From Pseudomonas sp. LS.1a (GTDB lineage: Bacteria > Pseudomonadota > Gammaproteobacteria > Pseudomonadales > Pseudomonadaceae), in contig NZ_CP092827.1 in assembly GCF_022533585.1 (NCBI RefSeq), positions 2,024,001-2,088,000 of the forward strand: DNA of 64,000 bases. The letters run 5' to 3'. Shown in pieces: positions 9,709 to 19,056 of the stretch. The translations under genes were made by a program, and so were the position numbers. The notes below the pieces were generated by a model that had not been told where the DNA came from, did not search any database, and saw only the letters and a program-made list of their open reading frames with translations. Numbering within the stretch: position 1 is the first letter of the stretch; each line of letters opens with the position of its first letter.

Positions 9709-10395
9709 TCAGGGACGGCTGGTCAGGTGCTGCTGCGCCGTCACGCAGCCGTTGGTATCCACGGCCTTCTGCAGCAGGCTCTGGCGGTGCTGCGGGTCGA
9801 GGTCGCCGAGCAGGCGGTATACCTCGGCCTGATAGTCCCGTTGGCGCCCCCATAGCATTTCCAGGCCTTGTGGCCGGCTGCGGTTGCAGGCCAGGCGCGT
9901 GGCCGGTTGCGGGTAGTAGGGGGCGTACACGGTGGCCATGCTGGGGATGGCCTCCAGTGCAGTGCGGTACTCGCTGCTGACGTTGTAGGGCGGGCACCAG
10001 GTGGCGATGGCCGGCGCCGGTGCGGCAAAGCCCTGTTTGAGGCTGGCTTCGAGCAGCGGGCAGGCGGCATCAGGGATTTGCGCGGCGGGCAGGTAGGTCA
10101 TGTAGTACAGCGCCAGGCGGTACTGTGCGACCGGGTGGCCCAGCGCCACGGACTTTTTCAGCAAGGCGACCGCTGTCGGCAGGGTGTGGGCCATGGCCTG
10201 GCCCTGGCGGCTAAGCTCCGGGTCGTCACCCACGGCCGTGCGCAGCGTGCTGGCGCTGTCATCCTGGCTGTCGGCCTGCTCCAGCAGGGGCAAGGCCTGA
10301 CGGTAGAGCAGGTCGGCATGAGGGTCGATGCGCACTTCCAGCGCGTGTGCGGCCAGCGGCATCAGAGCGAGCAGCAGGGGGGGCAGGCGAAGCAT
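9709..10395 (-). CDS. Exported hypothetical protein, possible Sel1/TPR-like repeats
   Basis: This 228-residue product has a signal peptide (MLRLPPLLLALMPLAAHALE) and a mature part rich in Ala/Leu helices. Stretches such as LLKKSVALGHPVAQYRLALY resemble Sel1-like or tetratricopeptide repeats, which usually bind proteins in the periplasm. Several cysteines (DAACPLLEAS, IATWCPPYN, RLACNRS) could form disulfides. Start 10395 is used because the signal peptide follows at once; a TTG at 10410 is an alternative. The next gene upstream on this strand, the SGNH-like gene, ends 150 bp away. I assign no function. Confidence 0.65.
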   Translation of the reverse strand: MLRLPPLLLALMPLAAHALEVRIDPHADLLYRQALPLLEQADSQDDSASTLRTAVGDDPELSRQGQAMAHTLPTAVALLKKSVALGHPVAQYRLALYYMTYLPAAQIPDAACPLLEASLKQGFAAPAPAIATWCPPYNVSSEYRTALEAIPSMATVYAPYYPQPATRLACNRSRPQGLEMLWGRQRDYQAEVYRLLGDLDPQHRQSLLQKAVDTNGCVTAQQHLTSRP

Positions 10396-10545
10396 GCAGC
10401 TCACAGGCAAGCCTCACAGGGTGCCAGGCACTGATGATGGATGGCTTCGATGTTCATGGCGGTCAAGCGTGCGCCTCGGGCAGATCGGAACGACGGCATA
10501 TTCTAGCCACCCAATGGGCCTGGCCGGAAGACCACCCGGCAACTG

Positions 10546-11628
10546 TCAGACGAGCTTGATCGGCGTGACCTTGCGCTGGGCATGTTTTTCCTGGGCCAGG
10601 CCAAGCTTGGCAGTTATGACCTTTGCCAGGGCATTGTTGCCCAGGTCATTCAGGTGCAGGCGGTCGATGAACAAGTCGGCCCCGAACACCGGCGAGCTGC
10701 TGAGCATGCAGTTCATGTCGTAGCAGGGGACCGGGTCGGCCTGGCTCTTGATGCGGCGGAAGAAGGCCGAGTGCAACTGGCTGTCGAACGCGCCGTCCAG
10801 CAGCCGGTCGAAATTCGCCGGTTTTCGCTGCAGCGCATCCAGCATGGCCTGCTCGCCAGCGGGCAGGCTATCCCGACACCAGGGCAGCAACGGCTGCAGG
10901 ATGAAGGTGAGGGTGGAATGGCTGTCTGCCAGCAGTCGTTCCCATTGGCGCAAGGTCCGGCCAATGTTGTCGGCGGCACGAGCCAGGCGCTTTTCCGGGG
11001 GCGACAGTGGCCAGGTGGCAGGTGGTGCGACCGGGGGCGCGGCCAAGGCCTGGCCGATACGCTGCCACAGCGATTGCCGGCGCGGAGCCGCCATGGGCTG
11101 CATGCCTTCGCTGAAACTGTTGAGAAAGTCCTGGTAAGCCTTGGCGTGCTGTGGACCGTTCAGGCTGGCGAGGACTTCGCAGAGGGCTTCATGGGCCAGG
11201 CTGTTGAGGCCGCTGAGCACCACCACGTGGCCGAGCTGGCCAAGGCGGTGCTGATGGGTGAGGAACATCAGCAGCTCCTGGCTGGCATTGAGCCCACAGC
11301 CGGCCAGGCTCAGCCAGACTTCGCCGGTGAGCATCGACAGGTGCGAGGCCACTGTGTGTTCGTCGGAGCTGGCGCCGATGCCCAGGGCGGTGGAGCCGCC
11401 GACCAGCAGGTTGATGCGCGCGGCACCACCGCGCTCGGCCGCCGAGAAGCGCTTGCCGGCGCAGTGGCTGTAGCGCAGGCCCAGGGCGTCGGTGTTGATG
11501 GTGCCGGAACGGTAGCCGGTTTCGTGCACATGCACGGTGTGCGGTGCACGCCGGCTGCCCAGCAGCAGAAAGCGCTGGTAGTCCTGTTGCAACGGCGAAG
11601 GCGACGGGCTCGTGTCACTCGCGGTCAT
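10546..11628 (-). CDS. SGNH/GDSL-like protein, possibly the 'inducer of phenazine A' family
   Basis: The 360-residue product lacks a signal peptide and shows SGNH-hydrolase-like blocks: a GGSTALGIGASSDE segment near residue 75 (block I with Ser), VVVLSGLNSLAHEAL (Asn-containing block), and a C-terminal DRLHLNDLGNNAL (Asp-x-x-His). From memory, pseudomonad proteins of this look carry the product name 'inducer of phenazine A'; that assignment is tentative. A GGGAGAG site precedes ATG 11628. It lies 40 bp downstream of the LysE-type exporter and may be co-transcribed with it and the YqcI/YcgG gene. An esterase acting on a secreted or membrane-bound ester is the simplest reading of the fold. Confidence 0.6.
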   Translation of the reverse strand: MTASDTSPSPSPLQQDYQRFLLLGSRRAPHTVHVHETGYRSGTINTDALGLRYSHCAGKRFSAAERGGAARINLLVGGSTALGIGASSDEHTVASHLSMLTGEVWLSLAGCGLNASQELLMFLTHQHRLGQLGHVVVLSGLNSLAHEALCEVLASLNGPQHAKAYQDFLNSFSEGMQPMAAPRRQSLWQRIGQALAAPPVAPPATWPLSPPEKRLARAADNIGRTLRQWERLLADSHSTLTFILQPLLPWCRDSLPAGEQAMLDALQRKPANFDRLLDGAFDSQLHSAFFRRIKSQADPVPCYDMNCMLSSSPVFGADLFIDRLHLNDLGNNALAKVITAKLGLAQEKHAQRKVTPIKLV

Positions 11629-11668
11629 GATCTCTCCCTCATGTTGCAGCGGGCACTTTGCATCACAA

Positions 11669-12295
11669 TCAGGCCGCCAGTTCCTTGAGGTTGTACAGCA
11701 GGCCGCCGGCGGCGATCAGCAGCAGGGCGACGCCCGAGGCCAGGCTGATCATGCGGTTGCTGCGTTGCGAGGCGATCTTGCCGATGGCGAAGATGTAAAG
11801 GCTGAGCACAGCAAAATCGATGGCCACCCACAGCAGCGACAACACCACCATGCTCTTGCCGAACGACTCGGTGATCTGGATGAACTGCGGGAAGAAGGCG
11901 ATGAAGAAGATGATGTCTTTCGGGTTGGAAATGCCCACCATGAAGCCTTGCAACAGCCCGCTGCGCTCTGGCTTGGCGAGTTCGCCCGGCGCCTCGGTCG
12001 CAGGCGCCTGCAGGGCGTCCCTCAGGGTGCCCACGGCGGTGTAGCCGATGAACAGGCAGCCGAGCAGGCTCATGGCGCTGAGCCAGGCCTTGTCGATGGC
12101 GGCGCTGGTGAGGATGATCCAGGCCGCGGCGCCGATCAGCACCAGTGATGCCCAATTGGTGCCAATGGCGGTGAACATGGCTCTGCGCGAGCCGGAGGCG
12201 GCTGCGGTATTGATGATAAGCGCCACTACCGGGCCGGGTGTGGCGATCAGTAGCAGGACGGTAAGGGCATAGGTGGCAGTGAGTGCGGTATTCAC
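11669..12295 (-). CDS. LysE/RhtB-family amino-acid exporter
   Basis: This 208-residue inner-membrane protein has the LysE/RhtB signature: MNTALTATYALTVLLLIATP then GPVVALIINTAA, six hydrophobic segments, and the ISNPKDIIFFIAFFPQFI motif in the middle. Members export basic or neutral amino acids and derivatives. Its ATG lies two bases after the stop codon of the YqcI/YcgG gene, so the two are almost certainly translationally coupled. That suggests the exporter moves the substrate or product of that enzyme. The actual substrate cannot be read from sequence. Confidence 0.88.
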   Translation of the reverse strand: MNTALTATYALTVLLLIATPGPVVALIINTAAASGSRRAMFTAIGTNWASLVLIGAAAWIILTSAAIDKAWLSAMSLLGCLFIGYTAVGTLRDALQAPATEAPGELAKPERSGLLQGFMVGISNPKDIIFFIAFFPQFIQITESFGKSMVVLSLLWVAIDFAVLSLYIFAIGKIASQRSNRMISLASGVALLLIAAGGLLYNLKELAA

Positions 12296-12297
12296 GG

Positions 12298-13086
12298 TCA
12301 GTTCTCGATCAGTATTTCAGGTGTTGCCGGGTGTACGGCATGGGCGTGGAACGGGCAGCGGGACGGGTTGAGCGACCCGGCCTCCTGCAGTTGGTATTGC
12401 TTCCACTCGAAATTGTCGGCATCGCCGAAAAAGCCAAGGGTGTCGGGCATGACACCGTCGTTGTAATGGTGTACGCGCTCGCGGATGCGTTCACGGATAC
12501 GTTTGCCACTTTCGGTATTGGCATTGGCCACTTCGTCGAAGTTCGCCCGCGGGTTGATGACGAAGGTAATGTGTGGCCCCAGGTTGCGGCTTTTCATCTG
12601 TTGGTGGCCGGGGAAATTCATGTTGATGAACAGCGGCATGCCGGCAAAGCAGAACGACCACGTGCTGTCGTCGGGGTCGGTCGGGATGCCGTGTGGCCAA
12701 GGCTGCGGGTCGCGCGCATGCACGCCACGCAACACCTTCCAGGCCAGTGCCTGTTGCTCGGCGAGGGTGCAGTTGGCAGCGGTTTCCAGAAACACGACCA
12801 GCGGGCTGCCGATACGCTGCTTGGGTTGGATTGGAGCGACGGTGCGCACGTAGTCGGCCAGGCCCAGGGCGATGTCATCGGCCAGCTGCCCGGCGCGGGC
12901 GAAGAGGATGTGGCAGGTTGCGCCGTTTACTGCCTTGCGGCCGAACAGGCAGGGGAATTCGGGGTTGGCGAGGGTGCTGCGAAAATGCTCTACGGCATTG
13001 TAGGTCCAGTGTCGCGTGTTCCCGACATGTTCGGCGGCCAGCTCTAGCGCATCCAGGCGATAGCAAGTTCCATAACCCGTAAGCAT
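12298..13086 (-). CDS. YqcI/YcgG-family protein (GntA-like putative heme-dependent N-hydroxylase)
   Basis: The 262-residue product fits the YqcI/YcgG family: the N-terminal EFPCLFGRKAVNG motif, the central SPLVVFLETAAN, then WSFCFAGMPLFINMNFPGHQ and LGPHITFVINPRANFDEV. Some family members, such as GntA of guanitoxin biosynthesis, are heme-dependent N-hydroxylases of arginine or guanidino compounds; the exact reaction here is unknown. A GGGGA precedes ATG 13086. It is the first gene of a leftward unit with a LysE exporter two bases downstream, and it diverges from a LysR regulator across 160 bp. An amino acid or guanidine oxidation and export role is an inference from this context. Confidence 0.8.
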   Translation of the reverse strand: MLTGYGTCYRLDALELAAEHVGNTRHWTYNAVEHFRSTLANPEFPCLFGRKAVNGATCHILFARAGQLADDIALGLADYVRTVAPIQPKQRIGSPLVVFLETAANCTLAEQQALAWKVLRGVHARDPQPWPHGIPTDPDDSTWSFCFAGMPLFINMNFPGHQQMKSRNLGPHITFVINPRANFDEVANANTESGKRIRERIRERVHHYNDGVMPDTLGFFGDADNFEWKQYQLQEAGSLNPSRCPFHAHAVHPATPEILIEN

Positions 13087-13181
13087 GATTTCCCCAGGCG
13101 TTAATTTAGATGAACGTTCCAGTCACATGCAGGCAGGATCTTGGTTATGTTTGTTATTTACCGGCATTTTCCAAGACGCCC

Positions 13182-13211
13182 TTGACGTTGTAAAACGCGT
13201 GGAACTATGAC
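13182..13211 (+). promoter_or_regulatory. Candidate sigma-70 promoter for the LysR gene at 13247
   Basis: TTGACG (13182-13187) and TATGAC (13206-13211) are separated by 18 bp, and the LysR ATG follows 35 bp later. The same 160-bp gap must also hold the leftward promoter of the YqcI/YcgG gene. LysR proteins commonly bind such divergent gaps, but I see no unambiguous T-N11-A operator. Confidence 0.4.
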
Positions 13212-13246
13212 CTACTATTAGTCTTACTCATGCTCGGGGCTTCGCC

Positions 13247-14167
13247 ATGTCGGAAAGGATTCAGGCTTTGCACGCGCTGCGTGCCTTCGAGGTGGCCTCT
13301 CGCTATGGCTCGTTTACCCGTGCCGCGGAAGAGCTGGCCCTGACCCAGGGCGCCGTCAGTCACCACATCAAGACCCTCGAAGCCATGTTCGGCTGCGATC
13401 TGTTCGAACGCCGCGGGCCGAAACTGGCCCTGACCGAGCACGGTCGCCTGCTGGCGCAGGAACTCAAGGTTGGCTTCAAGATCATCGAAAACGCCTGCGC
13501 CCTGCTGCGCCAGGACCGCTACGGCCTGCGTCTGAAGGCGCCGTCCACGCTCACCGTGCGCTGGCTGCTGCGGGCGCTGGATGCGTTCAAGAAGGTCGAG
13601 GACAACTGCAGCGTGCAGCTGTCCAGCGTGTGGATGGACATCGACAGCGTGGACTTCTATTCCGAGCCCTACGACTGTGCAATCCTCCTTGCCAACGGGC
13701 GTTTTCCCGCCGATATCGAGAGTTTCAAACTGTTCGATGAATGGCTGATCCCGGTGTGCCACCCGGACTACATGACCCAGGCACAGCCGGCCCTGGCCGA
13801 CCTGGCCCAGTGCGAGTTCCTGCACCCGTCCCCCGACCGCCGTGACTGGCGGCGCTGGCTGGCTCGCATGGACGCGCTGGACATCAGTATCGACCACGGG
13901 CAAGTGTTCGATACCCTCGACCAGGGCATCTCGGCCGCCCAGCAAGGCCTGGGTATTTCGGTGGTCGACCTGGTGCTGGCCAGTGCCGACCTGGCGGCCG
14001 GGCGCCTGGTCACGCCGTTCAGGCATGCGGTGGCTACGGGTGACGGCTATTACATGACCTGGCTCAAGGCCAGCCCCAAGGCACGGCAGATGCACAAGCT
14101 GCGCGAATTCCTGCTTGGCCAGGTGCCGCCGCTGGTCTGCAAGGACATCAATTACCTGTACGGTTGA
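13247..14167 (+). CDS. LysR-family regulator, GcvA-like
   Basis: The 306-residue product has an N-terminal winged helix (LHALRAFEVASRYGSFTRAA, then LTQGAVSHHIKTLEAMFG) and a type 2 periplasmic-binding effector domain. The pattern GAVSHHIKTLE and FERRGPKLALTE is of the GcvA/AmpR subgroup. It diverges from the YqcI/YcgG-LysE-SGNH unit and is the likely regulator of it. Its last 20 bases overlap the 3' end of the next, convergent LysR gene. The ligand is unknown; amino-acid-type ligands are common in this subgroup. Confidence 0.9.
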   Translation: MSERIQALHALRAFEVASRYGSFTRAAEELALTQGAVSHHIKTLEAMFGCDLFERRGPKLALTEHGRLLAQELKVGFKIIENACALLRQDRYGLRLKAPSTLTVRWLLRALDAFKKVEDNCSVQLSSVWMDIDSVDFYSEPYDCAILLANGRFPADIESFKLFDEWLIPVCHPDYMTQAQPALADLAQCEFLHPSPDRRDWRRWLARMDALDISIDHGQVFDTLDQGISAAQQGLGISVVDLVLASADLAAGRLVTPFRHAVATGDGYYMTWLKASPKARQMHKLREFLLGQVPPLVCKDINYLYG

Positions 14168-15044
14168 ACACGCGCTCGAGCATGAAGTCGATGAACACCC
14201 GCAATTTCGGCGGCATCTGCCGCCCGGACGGCCATAGCAGGTAGAAGCTACCGCGCCGTTCCATGAAGTCGTCGAGCACGCTGACCAGCGCGCCGTTGGC
14301 CAGTTCGCGGCGTACGGTGAAATCCGGCAGGCAGGTGATGCCGCGGTGGTTGACGGCAAAGCAGACGCGCGTCTCGACATGGTTGCAGACCATCGAGATG
14401 GGGATGTCGTAGCCCTGCTCGGGGTGCTCCTGGCGCAGCGGCCAGGTTTCCAGCTTGCCACTGCTGGGGAAGCGGTAATGCAGGCAGGTATGTGCCGCCA
14501 GGTCGCGCGGGTGCAGCGGCGTGCCGCGTTCGCGCAGGTACTCGGGCGAAGCCACCAGGCAGTGCTGGAAGTGCCCCAGGAACTTGGCGTTGAGCCGCGA
14601 GTCCACCGGCTGCCCACCCCGCATCACCACATCGAAGCCTTCGCCGACGATATCCACCATGCGGTCGGAAAAATCCAGGTCCAGCTCCACCTGCGGGTAG
14701 CGCGCCATGAACTCGGCCAGCGCCGGCATCACCAGCCCGGTGACCTGCGGCATGCTCACCCGCAGGCGACCGCTCGGGGTCGCGCTGGCTTGGGAGAGCG
14801 CCTGCTCGGTGGCCTCGATCTCGGCCAGGATGCGCCGGCTGCGCTCAAGGAACAACGTGCCTTCGGCGGTGAGGGTGATGCTGCGCGTGCTGCGGTGGAA
14901 CAGGCGCACCCCCAGGCGGCTTTCGAGGCGCGCCACACGTTTGCCCACGGCCGAGGCACTGATGCCCAGCGATTGGCCGGCAGCGACGAAACTGCGGGTT
15001 TCGGCGACACGGTTGAAGACCACGAAGCCGCTGAGGCTGTCCAT
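14148..15044 (-). CDS. LysR-family regulator of the neighbouring MFS transporter
   Basis: This 298-residue LysR protein begins MDSLSGFVVFNRVAETRSFV. The helix-turn-helix is AAGQSLGISASAVGKRVARL, of the CrgA/aromatic-efflux subgroup; the effector-binding domain follows from about residue 90. ATG 15044 has an AGGA eight bases upstream; the in-frame ATG at 15089 lacks one. It is transcribed away from the MFS transporter gene starting at 15162, a standard regulator-target divergent pair, so it probably controls that exporter. Confidence 0.9.
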   Translation of the reverse strand: MDSLSGFVVFNRVAETRSFVAAGQSLGISASAVGKRVARLESRLGVRLFHRSTRSITLTAEGTLFLERSRRILAEIEATEQALSQASATPSGRLRVSMPQVTGLVMPALAEFMARYPQVELDLDFSDRMVDIVGEGFDVVMRGGQPVDSRLNAKFLGHFQHCLVASPEYLRERGTPLHPRDLAAHTCLHYRFPSSGKLETWPLRQEHPEQGYDIPISMVCNHVETRVCFAVNHRGITCLPDFTVRRELANGALVSVLDDFMERRGSFYLLWPSGRQMPPKLRVFIDFMLERVFNRTGN

Positions 15045-15161
15045 GCCGTATTCCTGATTGCGGACATTGATGTCCTGGATGAACGGCATTGTAACCGCCT
15101 TTTTCCGTAATGGCCTCGGCTTGCAGACTGTCCGCCTCGTTTCTCATTCAAGGCATCTGCA

Positions 15162-16352
15162 ATGTCCCAGACATCCTCCGCACCGCTGCTGGTCGCCAAC
15201 AGTGAACGCTTGCCCCTCAGTGGGCTGCTGGCGCTGGCCATGACCGGCTTTATCGCCATCCTCAGCGAAACCCTGCCGGCCGGCCTGCTCGACCAGATCG
15301 CCGATGGCATGCACATCAGCCAAGCCATGGCCGGGCAATGGGTCACGGCGTATGCCCTGGGCTCGTTGCTGACCGCCATCCCGTTGGTGACCCTGACCCA
15401 GGGCTGGTACCGCCGCCGCGCGCTGCTGCTGGCGATCGTCGGTTTCGTGCTGTTCAACGGGCTGACTGCCTTGTCCACTTCCAACGCTGTGACCCTGGTG
15501 CTGCGTTTTTGCACTGGCGCCGCGGCCGGGTTGGCCTGGGGGTTGATTGCCGGCCATGCGCGGCGCATGGTGCCGGTGGCGTTGCAGGGCCGGGCCATGG
15601 CCGTGGCGATGCTCGGCCAGCCCATCGCCTTGTCGCTCGGGCTGCCGATCGCCACCTGGCTGGGGGCGGGGTTGGGGTGGCGCGCCACTTTCGTGGTGGT
15701 CACGCTGGCGGCGCTGCTGCTGGTGGCCTGGGTACTGCGGTCGGTGCCGGACTACCCGGGGCTCGCCACCGGCAAGCGGCCTGCGGCCCTGCAGGTGTTG
15801 CGCACGCCGGGGGTGGTGATCGTGCTGTTGGTGATCCTCAGCTGGATCCTTGGCCACAATGTGCTCTACACCTACATCGTGCCGCTGCTGGCGGCGGCCG
15901 GCATGGCTGCCGACATCGGCCTGGTACTGATGGTGTTCGGCCTTGCGGCCCTGGCCGGGATTGGCCTGGTGGGGCTGCTGGTCGACCGTTATCTGCGTTC
16001 CCTGGTGCTGCTGAGCCTGGCCGGTTTCGCCCTGGCGACGCTGGTGTTGGGGCAGGCGTCGTCGTGGGCGATGTACCTGAGCATCGCCTTGTGGGGCGTG
16101 ACCTACGGCGGTGCGCCAACCCTGCTGCAGACCGCCTGCGCCGATGCGGCGGGCGAGGGTGGTGATGTGGCGCAGTCGATGCTGGTCACGGTGTGGAACA
16201 GCGCCATCGCCCTGGGCGGGATCATTGGCGGGTTGTTGCTGAGCGGGGCAGGGGTGGAGTGGTTTGGTGGGGTGGTGTTGGGGTTGATCGCGCTGGCCTG
16301 GCTGCTGGCGTGGGCTGGGCGGCGCAGTGGGTTCGTGGCGGGAGCCCGCTAG
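15162..16352 (+). CDS. MFS drug/metabolite exporter (DHA1, NepI/AraJ-like)
   Basis: The 396-residue protein has 12 predicted membrane helices and DHA1-family features: LALAMTGFIAILSETLPAGL in helix 1, QAMAGQWVTAYALGSLLTAI in helix 2, RFCTGAAAGLAWGLIAGHAR in helix 4, and the AVAMLGQPIALSLGLP motif in helix 5. Such proteins export drugs, purine ribonucleosides or sugars by proton antiport. It diverges from a LysR regulator (117 bp apart), the likely source of inducible control. A REP pair lies just after its stop. Confidence 0.88.
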   Translation: MSQTSSAPLLVANSERLPLSGLLALAMTGFIAILSETLPAGLLDQIADGMHISQAMAGQWVTAYALGSLLTAIPLVTLTQGWYRRRALLLAIVGFVLFNGLTALSTSNAVTLVLRFCTGAAAGLAWGLIAGHARRMVPVALQGRAMAVAMLGQPIALSLGLPIATWLGAGLGWRATFVVVTLAALLLVAWVLRSVPDYPGLATGKRPAALQVLRTPGVVIVLLVILSWILGHNVLYTYIVPLLAAAGMAADIGLVLMVFGLAALAGIGLVGLLVDRYLRSLVLLSLAGFALATLVLGQASSWAMYLSIALWGVTYGGAPTLLQTACADAAGEGGDVAQSMLVTVWNSAIALGGIIGGLLLSGAGVEWFGGVVLGLIALAWLLAWAGRRSGFVAGAR

Positions 16353-16385
16353 ACGGGCTACTGAAATTGCAGGCAATCCGCGTAC

Positions 16386-16472
16386 CCTGTGGGAGCGGCT
16401 TTAGCCGCGAAGAATCCAACGCGGTGCCAGCCATCGAATTGGACTGTTCGCGGGCATGCCCGCTCCCACAGG
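16386..16472. repeat. REP pair between the MFS gene and polB
   Basis: CCTGTGGGAGCGGCTTTAGC then CGCGA (16386-16410) and the inverted copy TTCGCGGGCATGCCCGCTCC then CACAGG (16447-16472). It sits 34 bp beyond the MFS stop. I see no convincing LexA box between this pair and polB. Confidence 0.85.
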
Positions 16473-16617
16473 TGCCGCGTCGCGCTTACCCATTGGAGTC
16501 ATCTGCGTAACAGCACACCCGACGGGCTGGATGTTCTTCTGGAAAAATGCGCTGCAACGGAGCATCGGCGGTAGAATCGCCGCAATCAGCACAACAAACG
16601 ATTCAGAGGTCGACGCG

Positions 16618-18978
16618 GTGGAGTTGCAGCAGGGCTTTGTCCTGACCCGGCATTGGCATGACACGCCCGAAGGCACCTGCGTGGAATTCTGGCTGGCCAC
16701 CGATCAGGGGCCACGGCAGTTGCGCCTGGCGCCACAGGTATCGGTGGCTTTCATTCCCCAGGCGCAGGAAGCGCACGCACGGGTGCTGCTGGCCAACGAA
16801 CCCGGTGTCGAGCTGCGGCCACTGCAGCTGAAGGACTTTGACCAGCGCCCGGTGCTGGGCCTGTACTGCCGCCAGCACCGGCAACTGATGCAGTTGGAGC
16901 AACGCCTTCGTACAGCCGGTATCGAGGTGTTCGAGGCCGATATCCGTCCGCCCGAGCGCTACCTGATGGAGCGCTTCATCACTGCCCCGGTGCAGTTCAC
17001 CGGCCAGCCGGATGCCCAGGGCGTGCTCTGCGATGCCCAGCTCAAACCCCTGCCGGGTTATCGCCCGCCGCTGCGCCTGGTGTCGCTGGATATCGAGACC
17101 AGCGAGCGGGGTGAGCTGTACAGCATTGCCCTGGAAGGCTGTGGCCAGCGCCAGGTGTACATGCTCGGCCCGGTCAATGGCACGGCTGATGGACTTGACT
17201 TCGACTTGCACTACTGCGCCGACCGCGCCGAGATGCTGGCCTGCCTCAATCAGTGGATGGCCACGCATGACCCGGATGCAATCATCGGCTGGAACCTGGT
17301 CCAGTTCGACCTGCGCCTGCTGCATGAGCACGCCAAGCTGCTGCAGGTACCACTGGCACTGGGGCGCAATGGCGCGCCCATGACCTTGCGCAGCCATACC
17401 AGTGGCGGCCACCTGTTCGCCGATGCCCCGGGGCGGCTGCTGATCGACGGCATCGAGGCGCTGCGCTCGGCGACCTGGAGCTTCCCGTCGTTCAGCCTCG
17501 AAAGTGTCGCGCAAACCCTGCTCGGTGAAGGCAAGGCCATCGACACACCTTACCAGCGCATGGACGAAATCAACCGCCGCTTTGCCGAGGACAAACCGGC
17601 CCTGGCGCGCTACAACCTCAAGGACTGCGAGCTGGTGACGCGCATTTTCGCCCACACCCGCCTGCTCGAATTCCTTCTTGAGCGTTCATCGGTCACCGGC
17701 CTTGCCGCGGACCGCAGCGGTGGTTCGGTGGCCGCGTTCTGCCACTTGTACATCCCGCAGATGCACCGCCTGGGCTTCGTCGCCCCCAACCTGGGCAGCC
17801 GCCCCGACGAAGCCAGCCCCGGTGGCTTCGTCATGGATTCGCGCCCGGGCCTGTACGACTCGGTATTGGTGCTGGACTACAAAAGCCTTTACCCGTCGAT
17901 CATTCGTACCTTCCTGATTGACCCGGTGGGGCTGGTCGAAGGCCTGCGCCAGCCCGATGACGAGCATTCGGTGGAAGGCTTCCGGGGTGGGCGCTTTTCG
18001 CGCAGCGAGCATTGCCTGCCGGCCATCGTCGAGCGCGTATGGCAGGGCCGGGAAGCCGCCAAGCGCGAGGGTAACGCGCCGCTGTCGCAGGCGCTGAAGA
18101 TCATCATGAATGCCTTCTACGGGGTGCTGGGCTCGAGCGGCTGCCGTTTCTTCGACCCGCGCCTGGCTTCGTCGATCACCATGCGCGGCCACCAGATCAT
18201 GCGCCAGACTCGCGCGTTGATCGAAGCCAAGGGCTATGAGGTGATCTACGGAGATACCGACTCCACCTTCGTCTGGCTCAAGGGCGCCCATGGCGAGGAG
18301 GCTGCGGCACGCATCGGCCGCGAGCTGGTGACCCAGGTCAACCAGTGGTGGGCCGAACACCTGCGCCAACAGATGAACCTGGAAAGCGCGCTGGAGCTGC
18401 AGTTCGAGGTGCATTACCGGCGCTTCCTGATGCCCACCATCCGTGGCGCGGACGAAGGCAGCAAGAAGCGCTACGCCGGGCTGGTGCTGCGGGCCGATGG
18501 CAACGAGGAGATGGTCTACAAGGGCCTGGAGTCGGTGCGTACCGACTGGTCGCCGCTGGCCCGGCAGTTCCAGCAACAGCTGTATGCGCGGATCTTCCGT
18601 GGGCAGCCGTACCGCGACTACGTGCGTGACTATGTGCGGCAGACGCTGGCCGGTGAACTGGACGAGTTGCTGGTGTACCGCAAGCGCTTGCGCCGGCCGC
18701 TGGCCGACTATCAACGCAACGTGCCCCCACATGTGCGCGCTGCGCGCCTGGCAGATGACTACAACAGCCGCCTGGGCAGGCCAAAGCAGTACCAGCGCGG
18801 CGGCTGGATCAGCTACCTGATGACCACCGCGGGCCCCGAGCCGCTGGAGAACCCGCAGGCGCCCATCGATTACGATCATTACCTGAGCCGCCAGCTGCAG
18901 CCGGTGGCCGATGCCATCCTGCCGTTCGTGGGGGATGATTTTGCTGCGCTGACCGATCGCCAGCTCCTGTTGTTCTGA
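16618..18978 (+). CDS. polB: DNA polymerase II (family B)
   Basis: Pol II is a proofreading family B polymerase used in replication restart and translesion synthesis. The 786-residue product (783 in E. coli) starts with GTG at 16618, preceded by AGAGG, and aligns from residue 1 with the family N-terminus ([15 protein letters not shown]). The exonuclease motif I is [20 protein letters not shown]; polymerase motifs are [17 protein letters not shown] (motif A), [18 protein letters not shown] (motif B) and [13 protein letters not shown] (motif C, YGDTD). All catalytic acidic residues are intact. The open frame extends 54 codons upstream without homology. An SOS operator was not found by eye. Confidence 0.96.
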   Translation: MELQQGFVLTRHWHDTPEGTCVEFWLATDQGPRQLRLAPQVSVAFIPQAQEAHARVLLANEPGVELRPLQLKDFDQRPVLGLYCRQHRQLMQLEQRLRTAGIEVFEADIRPPERYLMERFITAPVQFTGQPDAQGVLCDAQLKPLPGYRPPLRLVSLDIETSERGELYSIALEGCGQRQVYMLGPVNGTADGLDFDLHYCADRAEMLACLNQWMATHDPDAIIGWNLVQFDLRLLHEHAKLLQVPLALGRNGAPMTLRSHTSGGHLFADAPGRLLIDGIEALRSATWSFPSFSLESVAQTLLGEGKAIDTPYQRMDEINRRFAEDKPALARYNLKDCELVTRIFAHTRLLEFLLERSSVTGLAADRSGGSVAAFCHLYIPQMHRLGFVAPNLGSRPDEASPGGFVMDSRPGLYDSVLVLDYKSLYPSIIRTFLIDPVGLVEGLRQPDDEHSVEGFRGGRFSRSEHCLPAIVERVWQGREAAKREGNAPLSQALKIIMNAFYGVLGSSGCRFFDPRLASSITMRGHQIMRQTRALIEAKGYEVIYGDTDSTFVWLKGAHGEEAAARIGRELVTQVNQWWAEHLRQQMNLESALELQFEVHYRRFLMPTIRGADEGSKKRYAGLVLRADGNEEMVYKGLESVRTDWSPLARQFQQQLYARIFRGQPYRDYVRDYVRQTLAGELDELLVYRKRLRRPLADYQRNVPPHVRAARLADDYNSRLGRPKQYQRGGWISYLMTTAGPEPLENPQAPIDYDHYLSRQLQPVADAILPFVGDDFAALTDRQLLLF

Positions 18979-19056
18979 CGCGGTGGTACCTGGCTAGCAC
19001 TCGCTGGCCAGTGGCAGCCACTAGTTTCGCACCTCCGTTTACCCTGGAGGCGCGAC

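Noticed and set aside
10401..10457. 18-codon Cys-rich frame (MNIEAIHHQCLAPCEACL) on the minus strand just upstream of the exported protein gene
   Set aside because: No ribosome binding site and too short to support; could be a coupling leader but chance is as likely.
16501..16617. SOS (LexA) operator before polB
   Set aside because: CTG-N10 candidates such as CTGGATGTTCTTCTGG lack the required CAG end, so no box is claimed.
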